Under the pieces are notes generated by a model. The model searched no databases. It was not told where the DNA came from and saw nothing but the letters and a program-made list of their open reading frames with translations. The position numbers were made by a program, and so were the translations under genes. Positions 8,085 through 17,562 of a stretch of 64,000 nucleotides of DNA are shown here, piece after piece. Source of the stretch: Aquibium microcysteis (GTDB taxonomy: Bacteria; Pseudomonadota; Alphaproteobacteria; Rhizobiales; Rhizobiaceae); the NCBI RefSeq assembly GCF_014495845.1, contig NZ_CP061080.1, positions 3,772,001 to 3,836,000 on the forward strand, read 5' to 3'. Within the stretch, counting starts at the first letter, position 1. Each line of letters opens with the position of its first letter.

Positions 8085-9002
8085 ATGATTTCACGTGAGT
8101 CGGCCTCGGCACGGATAGAGCGGCTGAGGCAGGCGACCTCGGAGCGCCTGACGCTGCTGGCCTTCAACGCGCCATCGGCCTTTCGCTTCGCCCGCCGCCG
8201 TCTGGATGCCCGCACCGCACTGCGGGGCCGTCACGAGCCCTGGCGGCGCTTCGCGGTGGTATCGATCGCCCTCATCGCGCTGGCGGCCGCCTATTTCGAT
8301 CCCGTCTTCGCTGCGCTGCCGCGCGAGTGGCGCAGCCCCGCCTACGGGTTTGGCCGCATGATCACCGATTTCGGGCTGTCCGGGCCCTATCTGATCCCGC
8401 TCGCACTCTTCCTGGTGTGGACCGCGACGGTGGACTGGCCGGCCTTTTCCCGCCGCGCGCGCCTCCATCTGTTCAACGCCACGGCCGCCGCCTGGTATGC
8501 GTTTCTCTCGATCGCCGGGTCCGGCCTGCTGACGACGGTGCTGAAACAGATGTTCGGCCGCGCAAGGCCGAAGCTCGCCGGCGAACTCGGCGCCTTCCAC
8601 TTCGATCCCTTCACCCTCGACGCAGCCTATCTCAGCTTCCCGTCGGGCCATGCCACCACCGTGGGGGCGGTCTGCTTCTGCGCGGCGATCCTGTTTCCGC
8701 GCCTGCGGCTGGCCGCGATCCTGGCCGCCCTGTGGTTCGGCTTTTCGCGCATCGTCGTCGGCGCGCACCATCCGAGCGACGTGGTGGCCGGCCTCCTGAT
8801 CGGCGGCTGGTTTTCCTACTGGGTGGCGATCCGCTTCGGCAAGGCGGGTCTGGTGTTCCTCCTGCCCGAGGGGAGGCTGCCGCTGCGGCGACGTTCGTTC
8901 CACCTCCTGCCCCTGGCCGCACACCGCGCCTTCCGGCACATCGTCCACCGGACCGAGATGCAGGCGCATCGCATCGCAGGCAAGCGATACGACATGGTCT
9001 GA
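8085..9002 (+). CDS. PAP2-family membrane phosphatase
   Basis: 305 residues from the ATG at 8085. The three phosphatase motifs are present in order: KQMFGRARPK (KxxxxxxRP), SFPSGHATT (PSGH) and SRIVVGAHHPSDV (SRxxxxxHxxxD). Several membrane helices surround them. Such enzymes dephosphorylate undecaprenyl pyrophosphate, phosphatidate or lipid A at the inner membrane. The charged N-terminal 65 residues lie in the cytoplasm. The substrate is not clear from sequence. Confidence 0.88.
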   Translation: MISRESASARIERLRQATSERLTLLAFNAPSAFRFARRRLDARTALRGRHEPWRRFAVVSIALIALAAAYFDPVFAALPREWRSPAYGFGRMITDFGLSGPYLIPLALFLVWTATVDWPAFSRRARLHLFNATAAAWYAFLSIAGSGLLTTVLKQMFGRARPKLAGELGAFHFDPFTLDAAYLSFPSGHATTVGAVCFCAAILFPRLRLAAILAALWFGFSRIVVGAHHPSDVVAGLLIGGWFSYWVAIRFGKAGLVFLLPEGRLPLRRRSFHLLPLAAHRAFRHIVHRTEMQAHRIAGKRYDMV

Positions 9003-9055
9003 TTGACTTTGCGGTACGGTTGTGGCTATGAGCGGCACGTTCTGCGGAGCATGAC

Positions 9056-9181
9056 ATGCGCGGCCTGACCATGGCTTTCCTTTCCTTCGGCACGACCGGC
9101 TTCCTCGCCGGCTTCGGCCGCATGGGCGCGCGCGTCTCCTCCCCGAAAACCCCGGCCAAAACGACGACCGCCACGGTCTGA
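9056..9181 (+). CDS. Possible 41-residue peptide
   Basis: An open frame from ATG at 9056 encodes a short peptide with a hydrophobic N-terminus (RGLTMAFLSFGTTGFLAGFG) and a Thr/Ala/Lys tail. A GCGGAGC lies just before the start. It sits between the phosphatase gene and asd on the same strand. No family is recognised and it may be chance. Confidence 0.3.
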   Translation: MRGLTMAFLSFGTTGFLAGFGRMGARVSSPKTPAKTTTATV

Positions 9182-9202
9182 CCACCTCGGCCTGCTCGCC
9201 CC

Positions 9203-9226
9203 TCTCCCGGGTCCGGCCCGGGGAGA
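9203..9226 (+). other. GC-rich hairpin between the PAP2 gene and asd
   Basis: CTCCCGGG (9204-9211) pairs with CCCGGGGAG (9217-9225) across a 5-base loop. No T-run follows. It may be a terminator remnant or an intergenic palindrome. A related C/G-rich hairpin lies after asd. Confidence 0.4.
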
Positions 9227-9288
9227 AACCCGCCGCGGCCAGCGGGTTCACCAATCCAGGCGAGAGGAGAGGGACAGGAGTTTCCAAG

Positions 9289-10323
9289 ATGGGTTTCAAG
9301 ATCGCAGTCGCCGGTGCGACCGGCAATGTCGGGCGCGAGATGCTCAACATTCTCGACGAGCGCGGCTTTCCAGCGGACGAGATCGTCGCGCTGGCCTCCC
9401 GCCGTTCGGTCGGCACGGAGGTGTCCTACGGCGACAGGACGCTGAAGGTGAAGGACCTCGCCACCTACGACTTCTCCGACACCGACATCTGCCTGATGTC
9501 GGCCGGCGGCGCGGTCTCGAAGGAGTATTCGCCGAAGATCGGCCGCCAGGGCTGCGTCGTTATCGATAACTCCAGTGCCTGGCGATACGATCAGGACGTG
9601 CCGCTGATCGTGCCGGAAGTGAACCCGGACGCCATCACCGGCTTCACCCGGAAGAACATCATCGCCAATCCGAACTGCTCGACCGCCCAGATGCTCGTCG
9701 CGCTGAAGCCGCTGCACGACGCCGCCACCATCACCCGCGTCGTCGTGGCCACCTACCAGTCGGTCTCGGGCGCGGGCAAGGACGGCATGGACGAACTGTT
9801 CACGCAGACCCGAGCGGTCTACGTGGCCGACCCGGTGGAAAACAAGAAGTTCACCAAGCGCATCGCGTTCAACGTCATCCCCCACATCGACGTCTTCATG
9901 GAGGACGGCTACACCAAGGAAGAGTGGAAGATGATGGCCGAGACGAAGAAGATGCTCGACCCGAAGATCAAGCTCACCGCGACCTGCGTGCGCGTGCCGG
10001 TGTTCATCGGCCACTCGGAGGCCGTCAACGTCGAGTTCGAGAAGCCGATCTCCGCCGATCAGGCGCGTGACATCCTGCGCGAGGCGCCCGGCTGCCAGGT
10101 GATCGACAAGCATGAGGACGGCGGCTACATCACCCCGCTCGAATCGGCCGGCGAGGACGCGACATACATCTCGCGCATCCGCGAGGACATCACCGTCGAG
10201 AACGGCTTGTCGCTGTGGATCGTCTCCGACAATCTGCGCAAGGGTGCTGCCCTCAACGCGGTCCAGATCGCCGAACTGCTGGTCGCGCGCGGCCTGATCC
10301 AGCCGAAGAAGAAGGCGGCCTGA
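9289..10323 (+). CDS. asd: Aspartate-semialdehyde dehydrogenase
   Basis: 344 residues, full length. It reduces aspartyl phosphate to aspartate semialdehyde with NADPH, the branch point to lysine, threonine, methionine and cell-wall diaminopimelate. The nucleotide-binding start VAGATGNVGREML, the catalytic cysteine in NPNCSTAQM, and the substrate loop TYQSVSGAGKDGMDEL are clear, as is RVPVFIGHSEAVNVEFE. The start is preceded by GGAGAGGGACAGGAG. Confidence 0.97.
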   Translation: MGFKIAVAGATGNVGREMLNILDERGFPADEIVALASRRSVGTEVSYGDRTLKVKDLATYDFSDTDICLMSAGGAVSKEYSPKIGRQGCVVIDNSSAWRYDQDVPLIVPEVNPDAITGFTRKNIIANPNCSTAQMLVALKPLHDAATITRVVVATYQSVSGAGKDGMDELFTQTRAVYVADPVENKKFTKRIAFNVIPHIDVFMEDGYTKEEWKMMAETKKMLDPKIKLTATCVRVPVFIGHSEAVNVEFEKPISADQARDILREAPGCQVIDKHEDGGYITPLESAGEDATYISRIREDITVENGLSLWIVSDNLRKGAALNAVQIAELLVARGLIQPKKKAA

Positions 10324-10346
10324 GCCGCCAGCCCCCCGCAGGAATG

Positions 10347-10375
10347 CCTCTCCCCCGTCGTTCGCGAGGGGGAGG
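10347..10375. terminator. Hairpin between convergent asd and extensin-like gene
   Basis: CCTCTCCCCC (10347-10356) pairs with GGGGGAGG (10368-10375) with a loop of about 11 bases. It lies between two converging genes, where a bidirectional terminator would be expected. No T-run is present on either side. Confidence 0.4.
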
Positions 10376-10389
10376 GCGTACGGCGGACG

Positions 10390-11226
10390 CTATTGGCACA
10401 GACGGTAGCCCCCGCGGCGCCCGGCCATGTCGAGATGCAGGTGGTCGTCGTGGAAGGCGTCCGACCCGGGTCCGAGCACGGTGGTGAAGTGCAGGCAGGC
10501 GCCGGCCTGCACCGCGCGCTGGAACGCCTCCTCGATGTCGCCCTTGCCCTGGCGGGGCACGATCGCGAGCGGTTCGTGGCCCTCGAACGTGAAGCGCGCG
10601 ATATCGACGGCGTTTCCTTTCGCGTGCTCCGAAATCTTCGCGCCCGGCTGACCGTTGCGGCCGCGGCAGACATAGGTCGAGGCATGCGTGATGCCCGATA
10701 GCGTCACTTCGTCACCGAGCGCGCGGGCGGAAGGCTGGACGACGTCACGCACCCAGCGCGCGGTGGCGAGGGCAGCGGGACATGTGAGCTGCGTGTCGGG
10801 CTCGAGCGTCACACCCGGCGCCGGTTCGGGCAAGTCGTAGGGCTGCGGCACGCCGCAGCCGCCCTCCCCCTCCACGGGATCGAGCCGCATGAAGACGGCG
10901 CCCAGCCGGGTGAGTTCGGCCTCGCAGGCGGCGATCTCGGCCTCCGGCAACGGCTCCGGCGGTGGCGCATCGGCGATCGGGTCGGGCTTTTTTTCGGGAG
11001 GGGCCGGCGCCTCGTCGTCCTTCGCACGATCCGGATCGGCCGGAGCGCCCGAGCCGTCGCTCCGGCCCGATGGGCGCGGGTCGGCGCTCCCGTCCGGCTC
11101 TGCCGGCGATGCCGCAGCATCCGTCCGCGGCGGCGCGACCGGCAGCGGCGCTTCGTCCGGCAGATCGACCGCGGCCGCCAGCAGGACGACGGCGGGAAGA
11201 AGGATGAGCCGTCGCGGAAACCTCAT
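10390..11226 (-). CDS. Extensin-like C-terminal domain protein
   Basis: 278 residues. A signal peptide (RFPRRLILLPAVVLLAAAVDL) is followed by about 75 residues of Pro/Ala/Asp-rich low complexity, then a domain of roughly 180 residues with ELTRLGAVF, CGVPQPYDL, LTCPAALATARWV, GNAVDIARF and FHTTVLGPGSDAFHDDHLHLD-like motifs. The paired histidines and aspartates resemble D,D-carboxypeptidase zinc sites (HxxGNAxDI, DDHLHLD). This is the PF06904 family, widespread in alphaproteobacteria and presumed to act on the cell wall. Confidence 0.85.
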   Translation of the reverse strand: MRFPRRLILLPAVVLLAAAVDLPDEAPLPVAPPRTDAAASPAEPDGSADPRPSGRSDGSGAPADPDRAKDDEAPAPPEKKPDPIADAPPPEPLPEAEIAACEAELTRLGAVFMRLDPVEGEGGCGVPQPYDLPEPAPGVTLEPDTQLTCPAALATARWVRDVVQPSARALGDEVTLSGITHASTYVCRGRNGQPGAKISEHAKGNAVDIARFTFEGHEPLAIVPRQGKGDIEEAFQRAVQAGACLHFTTVLGPGSDAFHDDHLHLDMAGRRGGYRLCQ

Positions 11227-11320
11227 GGCCGTCGCCCCTCGAACTGCTGGACGACCCTAACGCGCGGCGCCGACATTGGCTCCCCCCTGGGCGCCCGGCC
11301 GAGGACAGCGCGTGCGGAGC

Positions 11321-11473
11321 TCAGAAGCCGAAGAAGGTGCTGCCGATCCAGTAGGACGCGATCACGAGCAGCAGCGGCAGCGACAGGTCGACGATCCTGC
11401 GACCGAAACCCTTCAGCGGCCTTTCCGGCGGCGGGGCCGACCTTGCGGGTTCCCAGCCGATGTTCTTGGTCAT
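11321..11473 (-). CDS. Small single-pass membrane protein
   Basis: 50 residues. The ATG at 11473 follows a strong GGAGGAGA ribosome site. The N-terminal half is polar and proline-rich (GWEPARSAPPPERPLKGFGRR), and the end LSLPLLLVIASYWIGSTFFGF is a single membrane helix. No function is known. It is shorter than the open frame that contains it, which starts 75 bases upstream without a ribosome site. Confidence 0.6.
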   Translation of the reverse strand: MTKNIGWEPARSAPPPERPLKGFGRRIVDLSLPLLLVIASYWIGSTFFGF

Positions 11474-11649
11474 GCGACGGTCTCCTCCGACGATCCCCGG
11501 CCTGACCGCCGACCTTGCGGCATGAGGATTAACCATTGCTTGTCGCAAAGGGCCGGAAGTCTCGGGATCGCGTCACTATTTCCGCCGGGGAGCGGGCATT
11601 GTGCGGACTGGCGGGCGCGGCCGGGCTGCCCGCCTTCCCTCTCCGCCGC

Positions 11650-12597
11650 TCAGGTGCCGATGTCGTCGTCCGAGCGGCGCTTGTGGGCTGCCAGCGCCAT
11701 CAGCCGGCGGTCACGCCAGACCTGGCGCTCCGCCAGCCGGTCGGCCGGCAGCTTCGCGCGACGATCGGCCTCGACCGTCTCCAGCACGGGACCGGCCCAG
11801 TCCACCCGGCGCTGCATCTGGTGGAACATGGTCTCGTAGATGCCCTGGTAGCGCGCGACATAGTCGCGGACGCCGGCCGGCGCGTTGAGGTCGATGGTCT
11901 CGAAGGGTCCCATGAAGGACCAGCGCAGGGCGAGCCCGTCGCGGATACCGATATCGACGTCCTCGATGCTGGCGTAACCGTCGGCGACGAGCCGGAAGGC
12001 CTCTTCGAGCAGCGCGCCCTGCAGCCGGTTCATGATGAAGCCGTCGAGCTCGCGCTTCATCACCAGAGGCGCGTGTCCGGCGGCCACGAGCAGCGCGCGC
12101 GTGCGCTCGACCGTCTCGGGCGAGGTCCAGGGTGCAGGCACCACCTCCGCCGCCGGGATGAGATAGGGCGGGTTGAGCGGATGGACGACGAGGCAGCGGT
12201 GGCGCCCGGCGAGATGCTCGGTGAAGCTCGAGGGGAGAAGCGCGGAGGTGGAACTCGCAATCACGGCATCCGCGCCTGCCAGGCCGTCGATCAGCGAGAA
12301 CACCTCGCGCTTGACGTCCCGTTTTTCGGGCGTGTTCTCCTGGACATGGACGGCGCCGGCCAAGGCCTCGCCGATGTCTGCGGTGACGGAGATCCGTGCC
12401 AGCACCGCCTCGGGCGACTGCCCGCGCAGGAGGTCGTTGGCCTCGAGGTCGCCGAGCACGCCCTCGATGAAGCCGCGGGCGCCCTCCGTCGCCGCCGCGA
12501 CCTGATCCCACATCGCCACCTCGTTGCCCGCCCGCGCGAAACTGATCGCCCATGCGCGCCCGATGAAGCCGCTGCCGATGATTGCAACCTTTGCCAT
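11650..12597 (-). CDS. 3-hydroxyacyl-CoA dehydrogenase, NAD-binding
   Basis: 315 residues from the ATG at 12597, preceded by AGGAGG. The N-terminal Rossmann motif is VAIIGSGFIGRAWAISFARAGNEV. Further marks are SSTSALLPS, the catalytic histidine in VVHPLNPPYLIP, and the C-terminal dimer helices from FIMNRLQGALLEEAFRLV. The length and single C-terminal repeat place it with short 3-hydroxyacyl-CoA dehydrogenases and L-gulonate dehydrogenase/lambda-crystallin. Its neighbour is a divergent acyl-CoA ligase, which favours an acyl-CoA role. Confidence 0.85.
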   Translation of the reverse strand: MAKVAIIGSGFIGRAWAISFARAGNEVAMWDQVAAATEGARGFIEGVLGDLEANDLLRGQSPEAVLARISVTADIGEALAGAVHVQENTPEKRDVKREVFSLIDGLAGADAVIASSTSALLPSSFTEHLAGRHRCLVVHPLNPPYLIPAAEVVPAPWTSPETVERTRALLVAAGHAPLVMKRELDGFIMNRLQGALLEEAFRLVADGYASIEDVDIGIRDGLALRWSFMGPFETIDLNAPAGVRDYVARYQGIYETMFHQMQRRVDWAGPVLETVEADRRAKLPADRLAERQVWRDRRLMALAAHKRRSDDDIGT

Positions 12598-12851
12598 GAA
12601 TGTCCTCCTGAGGAGCCTCCGGTTATCGCAGGCGAGCGGTGCTGTCGACGGGGAACGGCAAGGGCGCGGCGAATCCATGGTCGTGATGGAAGCGCCCGGG
12701 CGGCGGCCGGAGGGATCGCGGCGCGAGCGTCGCAAGGCTGCGGTCGCTGCACGCGGTCGACGTCTGCCGCCCCTTTCGTTGCCTTGCGGCAACCATGGCG
12801 ATATGGGTGCGCCGGAACCGACCGTTCAGGACCCGTTCGCAGGAGTTTCCG

Positions 12852-14325
12852 ATGCTGGGCGCCGTCGCGAAGGCAGTCGTCGATGCACTGGCCGCAGATC
12901 CCGATCGCCCGGTCGTCTCCGGCGAGGCGGAACTGAGCGCAGGCGGGCTGCTGGCCGGGTCGGCCGGCTTCGCCAACGCTCTGAAGGCTCACGGCTGCGG
13001 ACAGGACAGCCGTGTCGTTCTCTACCTGCAGTCGAATGTCGACCTGCTCGCCGGACTGATCGGCAGCTGGATGGTCGGCGCCTGCGTGCTGATGATGGAC
13101 TTCCGGACGCCCGGTACCCAGCGATCGGCCGTCGCCAGGCGGATCGGCGCGACGCTCTCCGTCGAGGGACGGCGCATGCCGAAGACGCCCGATGATTATC
13201 CGTGGGTCCCCTTCGACGAGACGTGGCGCCGACCCGCACCCTGGATGGACTTCGCCGCCGTCGTGAACCCGCAGAACTCGTTCGCGCTTTGCGCACTCTC
13301 GTCGGGGACGACCGGATCGCCGAAGATCTACCTGCAGAGCCATGCGATGGTCATGGGACGGATGGGACACGGGATAGAGCCGCTCAGATGGCCGGAGGAT
13401 CTGCTCCTCGCGCCGATGAGCCTCTCGATCTCGGCGACACGCGTGCGGGTGCTGAACTACCTGATCGGCGGCGGGCGTATCCACTTCACGCCGCCGATGG
13501 CTTCGGCAGGGGAACTCATCGAAACGCTGTCGGCGACCCGCGCCTCTGGAACGGCGCTGCCGCCGAGCATCATTGCCACGATGGTTCGGGCGATCGGCGT
13601 GCGCCCGCAACCGTATTTCCCGCATCTCAGGACGCTGCGCAGCACCGGCGGTCCGGCCCTGCCGGAGGACAAGATCGCCGCCTACCGCTACCTCACGCGC
13701 GGTTACCGGATGGCCTACTCGTCCAATCTGACCGGGACGGTGACGATGCTGTCGGGCGAAGACGTCCTGAAGCGGCCGGAGACCGTCGGGCGCCCGATCA
13801 GCGGGGTGCGGGTCGAGATCGTCGACACTGCGACGGGCAGGCGACTGCCGGGCCGGCAGGCCGGGCTTATCAAGGTCATCACGCCCAACATCAGCGACGA
13901 GACGATCGAACCTGCGGACGCTCCGCCCGGGGGCCGCGAGCAGCGTGGTGCGGACTGGGGGATCGCCGGACATCGGCATCCTCGACGACGACGGCTTCCT
14001 GACGATCGTCGGCCGGGACGCGGACATGATCATCCGTGGCGGCGTCAACGTCGCGCCGCAGGAGATCGAGGCCGTCCTCGCGCGGCACCCCGCGGTGACG
14101 GAGGTCGCCGTGGCCGGGATCGACCATGCGATCTACGGCCAGGAGATCGTCGCCGCGATCGTGTGCAGCGGCGTCGGAGAGCAGGAGATCCGCGCCTTCT
14201 GCATCAACAACCTCGCCCCCGAAAGGCGACCGCGCATCATCCGGATCGTCAGGAGTCTGCCATACAATGCCGGCGGCAAGCTGATGCGCTCGGCGGTGGC
14301 GGCGATGTTCTCAGAAGACGCCTGA
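12852..14325 (+). pseudogene. AMP-forming acyl-CoA ligase, frameshifted
   Basis: The gene begins with MLGAVAKAVVDAL at 12852 and encodes an acyl-adenylate enzyme. The phosphate loop is ALSSGTTGSPK, followed by GVRPQPYFPHLRTLRSTGGPALPED and the YSSNLTGTVTMLSGE region. Around 13900-13965 the reading frame changes by one base, and the C-terminal domain continues in the next frame from about 13945 (IGILDDDGFLTIVGRDADMI, NVAPQEIEAVL, and the AMP-ligase lysine in YNAGGKLMR) to the stop at 14325. Runs of five G at 13929-13933 and 13958-13962 are likely places for the shift. It is either a real mutation or a sequence error. Its last 15 bases overlap the convergent TctA-TctB gene. Confidence 0.75.
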
Positions 14326-16254
14326 GGAGACCGCTCCGAGCAGGCTGCGCGGCCAGGGCGTCGAGATCAGCCGGTCGAAGATCAGGTGGACGACGAGCGC
14401 GACCATGAGGCCGCCCACGGTGGCGCGCGCGAGGCTCTCGCCTCCTCGCCGCATCGTCGCGGCTACGAGCAGACCGCTCGAAACCAGCGGCCCGACGACA
14501 AACAATCCGGCGAGGAAGATCGGCACGCCCATCACGACCGCGACACCCTCCCGCGTCAGGACCGGATCCGGCGGCTCTGGTGCCGGGGCGCCGCCATCGG
14601 CGCGTGCACGGTGCCGGACCAGCGCCCCGACCAGCATGACCACGCCCACGAAGAGAAGGAAGACCGCCGTGGCCGACGGGAACAGGGCCGCTTCGGCCGG
14701 CAGGTCGCGCGCCGTCACGAGCACGAAGCCCGCGACCGAGAACACCACGGCGGCGTTCGGGATGCTCGCCGGCGGCGATGACGGCCGGATGTCCCCCCGC
14801 CTGCCGCGGCCGAGGAGATGCCAGAGGATCTGGCCGGCGAGAAGCAGGGCGACGAGCACGAAGCTCGGCCGCAGGAAGGTCGACCAGCCGAAGATCTGCC
14901 AGGACAGGAAGAAGTTGCGCTCGACCAGTTCGCCGAGCACGAATCCCAGCGCGAGCGCCGGCCGCGGCCAGCCGCGGGCCTTCATCAGGATGCCCACGAC
15001 GCCGAAGCATGCCAGCACCACCACGTCTCCGACGCCGGCGGAGGACTGGAAGGCGCCCAGGATGACGAAGACGAGGGCGATCGGCCCGATGATGTGCGAG
15101 CCGACCGTGGCAATTCTGGAAAGAGGATTGGAGAGCGCGAGGCAGATTCCCGCCCCGATGACGTTGGCCATCGCGAGGCTGAAGATCATGGCGACCGTGA
15201 CCGAGGCATTGGCCTCCAGCATGTGTGGGCCGGGTACGACGCCATGCACGATGAGCGCGCCGAGCAGCAGCGCCGTGCCAGCGCCGCCCGGAATGCCGAG
15301 CGCGATGGTCGGGATGAGGGAGCCGCCTTCGTTGGCATTGTTGGCGCTCTCGGGGCCGATGACGCCGCGGATGTTGCCTTCGCCGAACGCCGGGCCGTCG
15401 CCGCGGTGGCGCCTGGCGAAGCCGTAGGCAATCCAGCTCACGACCGAGAGGCCGACACCCGGAAGAGCGCCCAGGAGCGCGCCGATGCCGCTGCATTGCA
15501 GCACCAGCCGCCACTCGCGCAGTGTGTTCAGGATGCCGTCGGTGACGCCGCCGCCGACCGCGGCACCGCGGTCGGCGATGGCCTGTCTCGACATCAGCGA
15601 TGCCACCTCGGGAATGCCGAAGAGCCCGAGGAAAAGCGCACCGAGCGGCAGGCCGTCCCAGAGGTAGACCTGTCCGAAGGTCCAGCGGTGCGCGGCGGTC
15701 TGGTCGTCCACGCCGACGAAGGAGAGGATGAGACCGCCGCCGGCCGCCGCGAAGCCCTTGAGCGGATCGCGGCCGACCAGCAGGGCGACGAGCGAGAGGC
15801 CGAGCAAGGTGATCGCCAGGAAGTCGGGTGTGCGCAGCATGAGCAGCAGCGGCTGAAGGAGCGGCAGGCTGACCGCCAGGACGAACGCGCCGAACAGGCC
15901 GCCGAGGAGGGATGCCGAATAGGCGGCGCCGAGCGCGCGCCCAGCCTCGTTGCGTTTCGCCAGCGCGTGCCCGTCGACGACCGTCGCCATCGATCCGACC
16001 GTTCCCGGCACGCCGATCAGCACGGCCGGGATCGTATCCGACGTCGTCGTCACCGAGGACATGCCGAGCAGCAGCGCGATCGCCGAATAGGAATCGAGAC
16101 CGAAGGACAGCGGGATCAGCAGGGCCAGGCCGAACAGACCGCCGATGCCTGGAATCACGCCGATGACGAGCCCCGCGCAGACGCCGACGAGCAGCATCGC
16201 CAGCCGCAGGGGCTCCAGCATCTCGGCGAGCGCCATCATGACGACGTCCACCAC
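14311..16254 (-). CDS. Tripartite tricarboxylate transporter permease, TctA-TctB fusion
   Basis: 647 residues from a GTG. Residues 1 to about 490 are TctA, with GVIPGIGGLFGLALLIPLSF, TTTSDTIPAVLIGVPGT and the second repeat ESANNANEGGSLIPTIALGIPG. The rest (from about 505, NAAVVFSVAGFVLVTARDLPAEAALFPSATAVFLLFVG, through LVVHLIFDRLISTPWP) is the four-helix TctB unit, normally a separate protein. The motif FPSATA and the C-terminal F..L...LP-like end fit TctB. With the TctC gene at 17259 it forms a complete secondary importer for a carboxylate. Confidence 0.88.
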   Translation of the reverse strand: MVDVVMMALAEMLEPLRLAMLLVGVCAGLVIGVIPGIGGLFGLALLIPLSFGLDSYSAIALLLGMSSVTTTSDTIPAVLIGVPGTVGSMATVVDGHALAKRNEAGRALGAAYSASLLGGLFGAFVLAVSLPLLQPLLLMLRTPDFLAITLLGLSLVALLVGRDPLKGFAAAGGGLILSFVGVDDQTAAHRWTFGQVYLWDGLPLGALFLGLFGIPEVASLMSRQAIADRGAAVGGGVTDGILNTLREWRLVLQCSGIGALLGALPGVGLSVVSWIAYGFARRHRGDGPAFGEGNIRGVIGPESANNANEGGSLIPTIALGIPGGAGTALLLGALIVHGVVPGPHMLEANASVTVAMIFSLAMANVIGAGICLALSNPLSRIATVGSHIIGPIALVFVILGAFQSSAGVGDVVVLACFGVVGILMKARGWPRPALALGFVLGELVERNFFLSWQIFGWSTFLRPSFVLVALLLAGQILWHLLGRGRRGDIRPSSPPASIPNAAVVFSVAGFVLVTARDLPAEAALFPSATAVFLLFVGVVMLVGALVRHRARADGGAPAPEPPDPVLTREGVAVVMGVPIFLAGLFVVGPLVSSGLLVAATMRRGGESLARATVGGLMVALVVHLIFDRLISTPWPRSLLGAVSSGVF

Positions 16255-16272
16255 GGGGCCTTTCCGTGGCCG

Positions 16273-17259
16273 CTAGCGGATCATGTCGCGGGCTCTTGCA
16301 ACCGTTTCGGGCGGCTGGGCGTAGAACGTCGCGACGATCTCGTCGATCCGCCTGCCCGACGTGGGCGCGATCTCCGCCTTCGTCCTCTCGGCATCGGCCA
16401 GAAACTCCGGATCGGCCACCATCCTGTCGAAGGCGGCGCGGTAGTCATCGACGATCTCCGGCGCGGCGGAGAACGGTAGCATGACCGGCTGATGGAACCT
16501 CAGCGTCCCGGTGACGATATCCGCGGCATCGCGATCGAGCTGCGATGCCGCGAAGTCCGACAACTCCGGTATGCCTGCCGCCTTCGTCGCATCGTCCGAG
16601 ACGACCGAGACGATGACGTTGACGATGTCCGTCAGTCCCAGCGCCGGCAGCGAGGAGTAGGACGCGCTGCAGCGGCCCGCGATCTCGCCCCGCTGGATCG
16701 CCGCATCGATGTCGCTTATGCCTTGGAAGCCCGTGACGATGGTGAAGTTCGCGCCGAGCAGGGTCTTGACGAGCGCCGCGTGCATGTAGGTGGTGCTGGC
16801 CTTGCCGGACGCGCCGATCAGGATGTCCTTCGTGCGGAAATCGTCCACGGTCTCGATACCGCTGTTCTTCCCGGTGAAACAGACAGAGGCCTCGTTCCTG
16901 AGCCCGCCGATCCAGCGGATCTCGGAGGCTCTCAGATGCTGCAGGCCGGGGTCGAGAAGCGGCGCCGTGGCCATGGTAGGGCTGATCATGCCGACGACCG
17001 TGCCGTCGCCGGGCTCGGACTCCAGCATCATCTCCGTCAGCTTGAGACTGCCCCCGCCCGGAACGTTCTGCACGACGACCGTCGGATTCCCTTCGATGAA
17101 CCGGCCGAAATGGCGCGCGAACAGCCGGCCGGAGAGGTCGAAGCCTCCGCCGGGCGGATAGCCGATCTTCAGCGTCATGGTCTCGCCGGCAAGGACCGGC
17201 GCCGCGAGCACCGCGGCGAGAGCCATCGTGCCCATCATGCGCGCAAACCGTCGCAGCAT
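16273..17259 (-). CDS. Tripartite tricarboxylate transporter substrate-binding protein (TctC type)
   Basis: 328 residues from the ATG at 17259 behind GGGAGGGAAC; a longer open frame upstream has no signal-peptide sense. Signal peptide: RRFARMMGTMALAAVLAAPVLAGE. Binding-protein motifs include IGYPPGGGFDLSGRLFARHF, VVVQNVPGGGSLKL and FDRMVADPEFLADAERTK. It delivers a carboxylate to the TctAB permease encoded 18 bases downstream. The pair lies beside acyl-CoA genes, which suggests a carboxylate destined for CoA activation. Confidence 0.87.
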   Translation of the reverse strand: MLRRFARMMGTMALAAVLAAPVLAGETMTLKIGYPPGGGFDLSGRLFARHFGRFIEGNPTVVVQNVPGGGSLKLTEMMLESEPGDGTVVGMISPTMATAPLLDPGLQHLRASEIRWIGGLRNEASVCFTGKNSGIETVDDFRTKDILIGASGKASTTYMHAALVKTLLGANFTIVTGFQGISDIDAAIQRGEIAGRCSASYSSLPALGLTDIVNVIVSVVSDDATKAAGIPELSDFAASQLDRDAADIVTGTLRFHQPVMLPFSAAPEIVDDYRAAFDRMVADPEFLADAERTKAEIAPTSGRRIDEIVATFYAQPPETVARARDMIR

Positions 17260-17492
17260 CGTCGTTCCCTCCCCACGCCCTCTGCCGCGGCGGGCGTCAG
17301 GCCGCGACGGCCACGCCACGCCTCGTTTGATGGCGCACGACCCCGTGACACCCTAGACCGTCCTTCCCACGCGCCGCAAGCACAGGGACCGAAGGAACGC
17401 GGCGGCGCCGGTGACGGAGCATCCGTGCCGCGGCCGGGCAGGTTCCATGCCTTCTTCCGGCTGCGCGCCCGAGGGATCGTCTCGGAGGACGA

Positions 17493-17521
17493 TTGACATG
17501 AGGTACGTACCTCATCTAGCT
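17493..17521 (+). promoter_or_regulatory. Promoter with LacI-type operator for the carbohydrate ABC operon
   Basis: A perfect -35 TTGACA (17493-17498) runs into an 18-base perfect palindrome ATGAGGTACGTACCTCAT (17498-17515). A weak -10 (CTAGCT, 17516-17521) follows after a 17-base gap, so the palindrome fills the spacer exactly. This is the layout of a steric repressor site. A related sequence at 30233-30250 precedes the LacI-family gene. Confidence 0.75.
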
Positions 17522-17562
17522 TCCCTTACGTCGGCGCTCGGCGCCCATACGGGAGGATCATC

